From assembly GCA_021647685.1 (NCBI GenBank), contig JAKIUH010000157.1, positions 1 to 9,243 on the forward strand: DNA of 9,243 bases, given 5' to 3'. The DNA comes from Bacteroidales bacterium. GTDB taxonomy: Bacteria > Bacteroidota > Bacteroidia > Bacteroidales > NBLH01. The first letter of the stretch is position 1. Every line of letters starts with the position of its first letter. The translations under genes and the position numbers were made by a program. Positions 1 through 6,656 of the stretch are shown here, piece after piece. The notes beneath the pieces were generated by a model. That model was given only the letters and a program-made list of their open reading frames with translations, was not told the origin of the DNA and ran no database searches.

Positions 1-477
1 ACCGGATTTATCTCGCCAAGTGCCCTACCTTTGTTGGGGATGTTGTTTTTTGGAAATTTACTGAAAGAATCGGGTGTAACCAAACGATTAGCTGAAACCG
101 CAAGAACATCTATGATTGATATGGTTACTATTCTTTTAGGCGTAACTGTGGGTGCATCTACACAGGCAGATGTTTTTCTTTCGCCTGAGTCGATGTTGAT
201 TTTTGTTCTTGGTGCCTTATCATTTATGATTGCAACTGCAGGAGGTTTAATTTTTGCCAAAATTATGAACTTGTTCTTGCGTGAAGGTGATAAAATAAAT
301 CCCTTGGTGGGAGCAGCCGGAGTTTCTGCAGTACCAGACAGTGCACGTGTAGTACAAAATATGGGTTTAAAAGAAGACCCTACCAATCATTTGCTGATGC
401 ATGCTATGGCGCCAAATGTTGCAGGGGTCATTGGCTCTGCTGTTGCTGCAGGTATTTTATTGAGTTTCTTGCTTTAG
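1..477 (+). CDS. Sodium ion-translocating decarboxylase, beta subunit (OadB/GcdB/MmdB family), C-terminal part
   Basis: This is the membrane subunit that couples decarboxylation of a biotin-bound carboxyl group to Na+ export across the inner membrane. The reading frame is already open at base 1, so the start is upstream; 158 residues remain of a family that usually has about 375-430. Visible are the G-N-L-L-K-E-S-G segment (fragment residues 18-25), the GASTQADVFL segment, and the hallmark NPLVGAAGVSAVP at residues 100-112. In the Klebsiella oxaloacetate decarboxylase beta subunit, the Asn, Gly and Ser of this motif (N373, G377, S382) belong to the Na+ site. Here they are N100, G104 and S109 with identical spacing. 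The hydrophobic C-terminus (MHAMAPNVAGVIGSAVAAG) is also typical. The substrate (oxaloacetate, methylmalonyl-CoA or glutaconyl-CoA) cannot be told from this subunit; the alpha and biotin subunits are probably upstream. A strong terminator follows, so this is likely the last gene of its operon. Confidence 0.95.
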   Translation, partial: TGFISPSALPLLGMLFFGNLLKESGVTKRLAETARTSMIDMVTILLGVTVGASTQADVFLSPESMLIFVLGALSFMIATAGGLIFAKIMNLFLREGDKINPLVGAAGVSAVPDSARVVQNMGLKEDPTNHLLMHAMAPNVAGVIGSAVAAGILLSFLL

Positions 478-504
478 GGATATAAAAAACATAATTTAGG
501 GTTT

Positions 505-573
505 ATGAAGCCATTAACTGTAGTTTTAGCAGTATTAATGGCTTTTTTATGTCAAAATGACCGTTTTTTTTAA
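505..573 (+). other. 22-codon micro-ORF resembling a lipoprotein signal peptide, overlapping a terminator
   Basis: An ATG at 505 opens a 22-codon frame that stops at 571-573. The peptide begins M-K-P-L-T-V-V-L-A-V-L-M-A-F-L-C, which resembles a lipoprotein signal ending in a Cys, then Q-N-D-R-F-F. It lies 28 bases after the decarboxylase stop. The same bases form the terminator hairpin at 508-548, which is the simpler explanation for their pattern. It could be the remnant of a truncated lipoprotein gene, a genuine micropeptide, or chance. Confidence 0.2.
508..548 (+). terminator. Rho-independent terminator after the decarboxylase beta subunit
   Basis: The arms AAGCCATTAA (508-517) and TTAATGGCTT (535-544) are perfectly complementary. 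CTG (518-520) and CAG (530-532) extend the stem, with a two-base TA bulge on the right and a 9-base loop. A run of T continues to 548. It sits about 30 bases past the decarboxylase stop and separates that operon from the metallopeptidase gene. Confidence 0.8.
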
Positions 574-620
574 TGGAATAAATTTTGTTCACTGCCTCAA
601 AAAACTAAATTGTAATCATT

Positions 621-1304
621 ATGGGAATTTGGACATTTTTTATTTTATTGACCGTAATAAGTTATATTGTAAGTATTCAATTTCAAAATAAATTCAAGAA
701 ATATTCCATGCAATCATTGCCTTATCCTCTATCGGGTAAGCAGATTGCTGAAATGATGTTGGCGGATTATGCCATTCATGATGTAAATATTGTTCCTGCA
801 CACGGGTATTTGAGCGATCATTATAATCCGGCAAATAAAACCATCGCCTTAAGTCCAGTAGTATATTCCGGTAACAGTATCGCTTCAGTTGCTGTTGCCG
901 CACATGAAACAGGTCATGCTTTGCAAGATCATCGGAAGTATTTTTGGGTGCATGTACGTTCCGGTTTAGTGCCTTTGGCTCAGTTGGGTGCACAAATAAG
1001 TACTTGGGCACTGCTTGGCGGAATGTTTTTGTTAAATGCAGCTCCTTGGCTTTTGTTACTGGGAATTATTGGATACGGTATTTCCGTTTTGTTTAGTTTT
1101 GTTACTCTTCCGGTTGAGTTTGATGCCAGCCGCAGGGCATTGGAATGGATGAAACAAAAGGGAATTGTTGGCGGACAGGATTATGAAAAAGCAAAGGATG
1201 CTTTGAAATGGGCTGCCATGACTTATGTTGTAGGGGCATTAACCGCATTAGCAACATTGGCTTATTATATTTTCTTGTTTATGGGTGTTAGCAGTGATGA
1301 TTAA
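621..1304 (+). CDS. YugP-family integral-membrane zinc metallopeptidase
   Basis: The 227-residue protein matches the neutral zinc metallopeptidase family of B. subtilis YugP (about 225 residues; I believe Pfam Zn_peptidase_2). The zinc signature HETGH is at residues 95-99 (H95 and H99 ligands, E96 catalytic) inside VAVAAHETGHALQ. The second family block, LPVEFDASRRAL (163-174), contains E167, the likely third zinc ligand. Hydrophobic helices lie at about 4-20, 117-140, 143-163 and 200-222, so the enzyme is membrane-embedded. The conserved NPANKTIALSP stretch (69-79) also fits the family. The ATG at 621 is chosen because it begins directly before the first membrane helix; no Shine-Dalgarno is present, as expected in Bacteroidota. 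The gene stands alone between two terminators, so it is probably monocistronic. Physiological substrates are not known for most members. Family assignment is firm, the exact role is not. Confidence 0.93.
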   Translation: MGIWTFFILLTVISYIVSIQFQNKFKKYSMQSLPYPLSGKQIAEMMLADYAIHDVNIVPAHGYLSDHYNPANKTIALSPVVYSGNSIASVAVAAHETGHALQDHRKYFWVHVRSGLVPLAQLGAQISTWALLGGMFLLNAAPWLLLLGIIGYGISVLFSFVTLPVEFDASRRALEWMKQKGIVGGQDYEKAKDALKWAAMTYVVGALTALATLAYYIFLFMGVSSDD

Positions 1305-1308
1305 TAAA

Positions 1309-1337
1309 AGGGGTTCAAAGCGAACCCCTCTTTTTTT
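1309..1337 (+). terminator. Intrinsic terminator after the metallopeptidase, possibly bidirectional
   Basis: AGGGGTTC (1309-1316) pairs perfectly with GAACCCCT (1322-1329) around the loop AAAGC, followed by C and seven T (1330-1337). It begins five bases after the metallopeptidase stop codon. Read from the other strand, the hairpin is followed by TTTATTAA, so it could also stop leftward transcription coming from secA. Confidence 0.88.
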
Positions 1338-1342
1338 GATAC

Positions 1343-1506
1343 TACTGTCATGTCAAGCATATTTTAGTCACACCAAGTTTCGTTCTTTTTGCGTAGAACT
1401 TTGTTAAAAATTTTGACCATAACTACTGCTATGCTAAAAATTTTTGCCTTGTTCTACACAAAAATAACTTCAACTTATACGACACAACATACTTGACATG
1501 ACTCTA
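1343..1506 (-). mobile_element. 164-bp fold-back MITE-like element, copy A
   Basis: This stretch, read on the minus strand, matches 6391-6554 base for base with about seven substitutions and no gaps over 164 bp (about 96% identity). It is bounded by TA at both ends (1343-1344 and 1505-1506), consistent with a TA target duplication. The ends are TGTCATGTCAAG and CTTGACATGAC. Inside, GCGTAGAAC and GTTCTACAC face each other and the intervening A/T tracts and CATAAC/GCTATG blocks also pair, so nearly the whole unit folds on itself. It has no open reading frame. The right edge overlaps the secA stop codon. It fills nearly all the space between the terminator at 1309-1337 and secA. TA-targeting families such as IS630 are possible drivers, but this is inference. 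Confidence 0.8.
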
Positions 1507-4500
1507 TCCTAATTTTCCATGACAATGTTTGTATTTTTTTCCACTTCCACAAGGGCATGGGTCATTTCTTCCTACTTTCTTTTCGACCCGAACCGGTTGA
1601 ATTTTTTCTTTTTTTCGGGGAGCTTCTCCTCCTCCTTGTTCATTATAATCGGATTTCTGAGTTTTGTATTTACTCATATCCAATTTTTTGGGTGCATGAG
1701 CTTGTTTTACCTCCGAAGGATCGCTAAAATGAATTTGTGCTTTCAGTAATGACGAAACAATGCTTCGGTTGTTTTTATCCACCATATTCTTGAAAAGCTC
1801 ATACGATTCAAATTTATAAATCAAAAGCGGGTCTTTTTGTTCATAAGTTGCATTCTGAACGGATTGCTTTAAATCGTCCATTTCGCGTAAATGCTCCTTC
1901 CATGATTCATCAATAGTAGCTAAAATGGTAGTTTTTTCAAATGCTTTTACCACTTCTTTAGCTTGTGTTTCATATGCATCTTTCAGATTAACAATAACTT
2001 GCAAAATACGGTTTCCGTCAGTAACCGGCACTAAAATGTTTTCGTATTGATGCCCTTGGGTTTCATAAACATTTTTAATTACCGGGTAGGATTGTTCTGC
2101 AATCAATTTTGTTTTTTGTTCAAATGTTTTAAGGGCAGCATCATAAAGTTGTTCAACAATTTCATTTGCTCCTAAGCGCAGATAATCTGCTTTATCAATA
2201 GGCACTTCGGTTGAAAGTACTCTTAGTACATCTAACTTAAAATCTTCAAAATCGGAATATCCATGATGGGCTGCAACTAATGAATCGCAAACGTCGTAAA
2301 TCATATTTGCAATATCAACCCCCAAACGTTCGCCAAACAATGCATGACGGCGTTGTTTATAAACCACTTCACGTTGTGAATTCATAACATCGTCATACTC
2401 CAGCAAACGTTTACGAATACCAAAATTGTTTTCTTCAACTTTCCTTTGCGCACGTTCAATAGATTTACTAATCATCGAATGTTGAATTACTTCTCCTTCT
2501 TCCAAGCCCATTCTGTCCATAAGTTTGGCAATACGGTCAGAACCGAACATACGCATCAAATCATCCTCCAAAGACACAAAAAACTGTGAAGAACCCGGGT
2601 CCCCTTGACGACCTGCACGACCACGTAATTGGCGGTCAACACGTCTTGATTCATGTCTTTCGGTTCCAAGAATTGCTAAACCTCCTTGTTCTCTCACACG
2701 GTTGCTTAATTTTATATCTGTACCACGACCAGCCATATTCGTTGCAATGGTTACAGTACGTTCTTGACCTGCTTCGGCAACAATTTCGGCTTCACGAGCA
2801 TGTAATTTCGCATTCAAAACATTATGCTTTATTTTTCGGATATTAAGCATTTTGCTTAACAACTCCGATACTTCTACTGATGTTGTACCCACCAGTACGG
2901 CACGATCTTGTTTTACCAATGCTACTATTTCATCAATTACCGCATTATATTTTTCACGTTTGGTTTTATATACCAAATCTTCTTTATCATCTCGGGCAAT
3001 AGGTTTATTGGTTGGAACTACTACCACATCCAGTTTATAAATATCCCAAAATTCTCCGGCTTCTGTTTCGGCTGTACCGGTCATACCGGCAAGTTTATGA
3101 TACATACGGAAATAATTCTGCAGGGTAATGGTTGCAAAAGTTTGGGTGGCAGCTTCAACTTTTACATTTTCTTTTGCTTCAATAGCTTGATGCAAACCAT
3201 CGGAATACCGGCGTCCCTCCATGATACGACCGGTTTGTTCATCAACAATTTTTACTTTATTATCAATGACTACATATTCCACATCCTTTTCAAACATGGC
3301 ATATGCTTTTAGAAGTTGGTTAATAGTATGCACCCTTTCTGATTTTATTGCATAGTCAGAAATCATTTTGTCTTTTTCTGCCAACTTTTTATTTTCCGGT
3401 AAATCTGATTTTTCAATTCTGGCAATTTCCGAACCAATATCAGGCAATACAAAAAACTCTTTATCACCAACATCAGCAGCAATTAAGTCATGCCCTTTTT
3501 CTGTTAATTCAATTGAATTTGTTTTTTCTTCAATCACAAAATACAAGTCGTCTGTAATTTCAGGCATGCGTTTGGCATTTTCTGCAAGATATATATCTTC
3601 AGTTTTTAAAAGCAGCGCTTTAATTCCTGTTTCACTTAAATATTTTATAATTGCTTTGTTTTTAGGTAATCCTTTAAAGGCACGTAAAAGTAGTATTCCG
3701 CCTTCTTTAGTATTGCCTTCACTGATTAATTTTTTAGCATCTACCAAAAGTTGCGTAACTAATTTACGTTGTGCAGCCATTAATTTTACAACATAAGGTT
3801 TAAATTCACCAAAAAGTTGCTGGTCGCCCTTAGGTATTGGACCAGAAATAATTAATGGGGTTCTTGCATCATCAATCAATACGGAATCTACTTCATCCAC
3901 AATCGTGTAGTGATGTTTCCGTTGAACCAAATCATCGGGGCTGATTGCCATATTATCACGAAGATAATCAAAACCAAATTCATTGTTTGTACCGTAGGTT
4001 ATATCAGCCAAGTATGCTTTTCTTCGCTCGTTTGAGTTGGGTTGATGTTTATCAATACAATCTACTGATAAACCGTGAAATTCAAATAATGTCCCCATCC
4101 ACTCGGCATCACGTTTTGCCAGGTAGTCGTTTACTGTAACAATATGAACACCGCGACCTGTAAGGGCATTTAAGAATACCGGTAAGGTAGCTACCAATGT
4201 TTTACCTTCACCCGTTGCCATTTCGGCAATTTTCCCTTGATGTAAAACAACGCCCCCCATCAATTGGACATCGTAATGAATCATGTCCCATTTGACTTCA
4301 TTACCACCTGCCATCCAGCGGTTACTATAATATGCTTTATCACCTTTTATGGTAACATATTCTTTTGTTGATGCAAGATTTCTATCAAAATCAGTAGCTG
4401 TTACTTCAATAGTATCGTTATGGAAAAAACGTGCAGCAGTAGATTTTACAATTGCAAAAGCCTCAGGAAGAATTTCATCCAATACTTCTTCCATTTTATC

Positions 4501-4794
4501 CAATACTTTTTGCTCTATTTTGTCTATTTGTTCGTAAATAGCTTCTCTGTCGGTAATATCAGTTTCGTCCGATTCTGCCTTAGCTTTAAGTGCTGTAATT
4601 TCTTTTTCCTCTTCGCTGACATAATCTTTAATTTTTTGTTTTAATTCCAATGTCTTTGCGCGAAGTTCATCGTTACTTAAATCTTTAATTGTCTCGTATG
4701 CCTCTTTAACTTTTTCAACAATCGGCCAAAGCTCTTTAAAATCTCTGTCTGATTTTTTTCCGAAAATTTTATTTAGGAAACCTGTTAGTGCCAT
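1504..4794 (-). CDS. secA: Preprotein translocase ATPase SecA
   Basis: SecA is the motor ATPase that pushes unfolded preproteins through the SecYEG channel. The 1096-residue protein is complete. In order: Walker A MATGEGKT (192-199); DEAD-type box VDEVD (299-303) followed by LIDDARTPLIISGP; preprotein-binding region; RxxR-type box ERHESRRVDRQLRGRAGRQG (712-731), preceded by NMAGRGTDI (686-694); helical scaffold and two-helix finger near DESWKEHLREMDDLKQS (962-978); and a C-terminal zinc tail CPCGSGKKYKHCHG with ligands C1080, C1082, C1091 and H1092, which binds SecB or ribosomes in other bacteria. It is longer than E. coli SecA (901) mainly because of extra sequence at about 325-420, as in other Bacteroidota. 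The ATG at 4792-4794 begins MALTGFLNKIFG, a standard SecA N-terminus. The stop TAG is formed at the edge of the inserted repeat at 1343-1506. Confidence 0.99.
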   Translation of the reverse strand: MALTGFLNKIFGKKSDRDFKELWPIVEKVKEAYETIKDLSNDELRAKTLELKQKIKDYVSEEEKEITALKAKAESDETDITDREAIYEQIDKIEQKVLDKMEEVLDEILPEAFAIVKSTAARFFHNDTIEVTATDFDRNLASTKEYVTIKGDKAYYSNRWMAGGNEVKWDMIHYDVQLMGGVVLHQGKIAEMATGEGKTLVATLPVFLNALTGRGVHIVTVNDYLAKRDAEWMGTLFEFHGLSVDCIDKHQPNSNERRKAYLADITYGTNNEFGFDYLRDNMAISPDDLVQRKHHYTIVDEVDSVLIDDARTPLIISGPIPKGDQQLFGEFKPYVVKLMAAQRKLVTQLLVDAKKLISEGNTKEGGILLLRAFKGLPKNKAIIKYLSETGIKALLLKTEDIYLAENAKRMPEITDDLYFVIEEKTNSIELTEKGHDLIAADVGDKEFFVLPDIGSEIARIEKSDLPENKKLAEKDKMISDYAIKSERVHTINQLLKAYAMFEKDVEYVVIDNKVKIVDEQTGRIMEGRRYSDGLHQAIEAKENVKVEAATQTFATITLQNYFRMYHKLAGMTGTAETEAGEFWDIYKLDVVVVPTNKPIARDDKEDLVYKTKREKYNAVIDEIVALVKQDRAVLVGTTSVEVSELLSKMLNIRKIKHNVLNAKLHAREAEIVAEAGQERTVTIATNMAGRGTDIKLSNRVREQGGLAILGTERHESRRVDRQLRGRAGRQGDPGSSQFFVSLEDDLMRMFGSDRIAKLMDRMGLEEGEVIQHSMISKSIERAQRKVEENNFGIRKRLLEYDDVMNSQREVVYKQRRHALFGERLGVDIANMIYDVCDSLVAAHHGYSDFEDFKLDVLRVLSTEVPIDKADYLRLGANEIVEQLYDAALKTFEQKTKLIAEQSYPVIKNVYETQGHQYENILVPVTDGNRILQVIVNLKDAYETQAKEVVKAFEKTTILATIDESWKEHLREMDDLKQSVQNATYEQKDPLLIYKFESYELFKNMVDKNNRSIVSSLLKAQIHFSDPSEVKQAHAPKKLDMSKYKTQKSDYNEQGGGEAPRKKEKIQPVRVEKKVGRNDPCPCGSGKKYKHCHGKLG

Positions 4795-5104
4795 ATCTTA
4801 TATTTATTAATTTTAATCCTTTATTTATTTTTACCCGTTATCCGGCAAATTCTTGTTTTAAAAAACTTGTTGTACTTTAATAATCTGAAATTTTGTAAGA
4901 CTTATCTTTCATTTCTTAGAAAACGGTCAAACCATATAAAGAAACTTTTTAATAAGGTATTATTTAAATTCAAATTTATCAAAATACCTGCAAAAGTAAA
5001 TTATTTTTGGCAAAAGTTTCTATTATTTATGAATTTTTAGTTTGGATAGTACTAAAAATTAAATTGTGTTTTATATTTGTGCTATTAACCTAAATTATTT
5101 GTAT
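4795..5104. promoter_or_regulatory. Divergent intergenic control region between secA and the membrane-protein gene
   Basis: This 310-bp AT-rich region must contain promoters for both divergent genes. Read leftward, TAnnTTTG-type -7 candidates for secA occur at 4991-4998 (TACTTTTG) and 4971-4978 (TAAATTTG). Neither has a TTG at the usual distance, so the secA promoter is uncertain; if either is right, the secA leader would be about 170-190 nt. A small CCG-N5-CGG inverted pair (within 4845-4856) lies in that leader. I see no small gene here. Confidence 0.4.
5072..5079 (+). promoter_or_regulatory. Bacteroidota -7 promoter element for the gene at 5105
   Basis: TATATTTG matches the Bacteroidota housekeeping -7 consensus TAnnTTTG. 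Transcription would start near 5086, giving a leader of about 20 nt to the ATG at 5105. This argues against the upstream in-frame GTG at 5066, which would lie before the transcription start. No well-placed -33 TTG is visible. Confidence 0.5.
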
Positions 5105-5983
5105 ATGATTTTTGAAAAAATTAATTGGAAGAAAATTATTTTATGGTTTGTAGCAATAGTTATTACACTTGCAGCTGCTGTTTACCAACGTTTAACCGGA
5201 CCCACTTATCCTAAAAGGATAAAAGTAGAATTAAATGATAAGGAATATAGATTGGAACTTATACGCAGTCACGGAGGAACAAGTGATGCTGCGGTTGTTT
5301 TGCCTATCGAAGAATCCGGTATAGCTGCAGTATTGCATTATAAGTTCTATCCTGAACATAAGAATGAAGAGTGGAAGAATGTGGAGTTTAAACATGAAGC
5401 AAGTAACTTAATTGCTTATTTACCCAATCAGCCGATGGCAGGAAAGCTCATGTATTACATTACACTTAAAACGGACAATGAATCTATAGATTTGGAAAAA
5501 GAAAGTCCTGTTGTAATCCGTTTCAAGGGGGAAGTTCCGAAGTATGTACTTTTCCCACATATTTTCTTCATGTTTTTTGCTATGCTTTTGGCTAATGTTG
5601 CCGGATTGTATGCTTTATGGAAAATACCGGAATATAAGCGTTATACCCTGATAACTTTTGTGTTTATTATTATCGGAGGATTAATTTTAGGTCCTTTTGT
5701 GCAAAAATTTGCTTTTGATGAATTTTGGACAGGAATTCCTTGGGGATGGGATTTAACCGATAATAAAACACTTTTTGCTTTTACTTTCTGGTTAATCGCC
5801 GTATTAGGCAACCGGAAAGAAAACAGTCGTCCTTATTTAACAGTAATTGCAGCAATTGCTATTTTGTTGATTTTTTCAATTCCCCATTCAATGTTCGGTT
5901 CAGAATTGGATAGAACAACAGGTACTGTTACACAAGGGTTTATAGAAATTGTCCCGATGATAAAGAATTTATTTATGTTTTAA
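5105..5983 (+). CDS. Conserved five-helix membrane protein of unknown function
   Basis: With ATG at 5105 the protein has 292 residues; an in-frame GTG at 5066 would add 13, but a -7 promoter element lies inside that extension. Helix 1 is at about 10-27. A soluble, probably periplasmic domain rich in alternating strand-like segments spans about 30-145, beginning with the motif RLTGPTYP (29-36). Four more helices follow at about 147-171, 180-200, 222-236 and 244-262. Distinctive blocks are PHIFFMFFAMLLA (151-163), GPFVQKFAFDEFWTGIPWG (196-214), DLTDNKTL (216-223) and IPHSMFG (259-265). I recognise these blocks as recurring in uncharacterised proteins but know no assigned function. Histidines H152 and H261 sit at the ends of helices 2 and 5, so metal or haem binding is conceivable but only a guess. 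It appears to be monocistronic and divergent from secA. Confidence 0.85.
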   Translation: MIFEKINWKKIILWFVAIVITLAAAVYQRLTGPTYPKRIKVELNDKEYRLELIRSHGGTSDAAVVLPIEESGIAAVLHYKFYPEHKNEEWKNVEFKHEASNLIAYLPNQPMAGKLMYYITLKTDNESIDLEKESPVVIRFKGEVPKYVLFPHIFFMFFAMLLANVAGLYALWKIPEYKRYTLITFVFIIIGGLILGPFVQKFAFDEFWTGIPWGWDLTDNKTLFAFTFWLIAVLGNRKENSRPYLTVIAAIAILLIFSIPHSMFGSELDRTTGTVTQGFIEIVPMIKNLFMF

Positions 5984-6224
5984 ATCCGTAAGCGCTGTAC
6001 TAATATGCTGATTATTTGGTTGCGCTTTGTGAGATAACTATTGCTAAGTAGTTTCTTTATAGATGAATACATCGCTATTAATTAGTTGGTTTATCCGATT
6101 AAAGATGTTGGCTTCTCCTTGAATTTGCAAATATCTTTAGATGTAGAGCAAAGTGGATTTTTATTATTGGTGGAAATAAAATCTTTTGTCGTTTGGCAGA
6201 GTAAATGCTCACCGTAATTAAGGC
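5984..6224. other. Gene-free spacer after the membrane-protein gene
   Basis: No supported gene. AAGCGC (5990-5995) and GCGCTT (6022-6027) could pair around a 26-base loop with a short T run, a weak candidate terminator for the gene ending at 5983. A short open stretch runs from about 6081 to 6209 in the forward direction, but it has no ATG and no recognisable protein similarity. Confidence 0.4.
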
Positions 6225-6315
6225 TAGTGTCATGTCAAGCATGTAATGACGTATATATTGAAGTTCTTTTTGCGTAAAACAAAGCAAAAAATTTCAAACA
6301 ATAAAAATCAACAAG

Positions 6316-6390
6316 TTAACACTCAATATTCAATAAACAGCATTCAACAATCAATATTCAATAATAAGCTAGAACCAAGTACCCAGAGCC
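6316..6390. repeat. Short low-complexity repeats (TCAATATTCAATAA and AGAACC type)
   Basis: TCAATATTCAATAA occurs exactly at 6323-6336 and 6351-6364, separated by related CATTCAACAA. It is followed by AGAACCAAGTACCCAGAGCC (6371-6390), the start of a second degenerate motif that resumes after copy B. The two motif types form the unusual centre of the composite element at 6225-6656. Confidence 0.6.
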
Positions 6391-6554
6391 TAGTGTTATG
6401 TCAAGTGTGTTGTGTCGTATAAGTTGAAGTTATTTTTGTGTAGAACAAGGCAAAAATTTTTAGCATAGCAGTAGTTATGGTCAAAATTTTTAACATAGTT
6501 CTACGCAAAAAGAACGAAACTTGGTGTGACTAAAACATGCTTGACATAACACTA
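6391..6554 (+). mobile_element. 164-bp fold-back MITE-like element, copy B
   Basis: The terminal inverted repeats are perfect over 16 bp: CTAGTGTTATGTCAAG (6390-6405) and CTTGACATAACACTAG (6540-6555), including the TA boundary. An inner inverted pair, GTGTAGAAC (6438-6446) against GTTCTACGC (6498-6506), continues as a long imperfect stem through AAAATTTT tracts, so the transcript could fold end to end. It has the same length as copy A and differs at about seven positions, in opposite orientation. It carries no coding sequence, so it would need a transposase supplied elsewhere. It has split a stretch of AGAACC-type repeats, which makes it younger than its surroundings. Confidence 0.82.
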
Positions 6555-6600
6555 GTAGCCAGAACTCAGAACCTGGAACCCTGAGCAAGAGCTAATCTAA
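6555..6600. repeat. Degenerate AGAACC-type repeat, continued after copy B
   Basis: The run AGCCAGAACTCAGAACC, then TGGAACCCTGAGC, repeats a CAGAACC/GGAACCC theme. It resembles 6371-6390, from which it was probably separated by insertion of copy B. It is non-coding. Confidence 0.5.
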
Positions 6601-6656
6601 CAATTCAACAGGGTAAACTTCAACATATACGCCACAACATACTTGACATGACACTG

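Larger units (their letters stand above)
6225..6656. mobile_element. Older composite repeat element with about 40-bp inverted ends, interrupted by copy B
   Basis: The left end (from 6225) reads TAGTGTCATGTCAAGCATG and stays similar to the 164-bp family to about 6294, including TTGAAGTT and CTTTTTGCGTA. The right end (6614-6656), reverse-complemented, reads AGTGTCATGTCAAGTATG and then continues through CGTATATGTTGAAGTT. The two ends match each other over about 40 bp with a handful of mismatches. Between them lie CAATATTCAA-type and AGAACC-type short repeats instead of the fold-back centre. Copy B is nested inside; without it the element would be about 270 bp. The right flank is TG rather than TA, suggesting decay. 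A GGCT flanks both AGTGTC ends, so a 4-bp duplication is an alternative. It could instead be two truncated copies that happen to face each other. Confidence 0.6.

Noticed and set aside
694..1011. Minus-strand open frame of 105 codons
   Set aside because: It lies entirely opposite the metallopeptidase gene, including its HETGH codons, and has no recognisable domain.
1519..4644. Several plus-strand open frames of 60-140 codons opposite secA (for example 2908-3312 and 3368-3796)
   Set aside because: They are antisense shadows of the intact secA frame, rich in Phe, Leu, Ser and Cys from reversed codons, and resemble no protein family.
4795..4990. Upstream regulatory peptide of secA (SecM-like)
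   Set aside because: The minus-strand leader holds only tiny frames such as an 11-codon one, with no secretion signal or arrest-like motif.
6099..6287. Minus-strand open frame of 62 codons
   Set aside because: It runs through the left end of the composite repeat element and has no protein-like pattern beyond AT-rich composition.
6301..6600. CRISPR array
   Set aside because: The repeated units are short, degenerate and irregularly spaced, and no cas genes are present.
6225..6656. A complete insertion sequence with its own transposase
   Set aside because: No open frame of useful length lies between the inverted ends; only short repeats and the nested 164-bp element are present.
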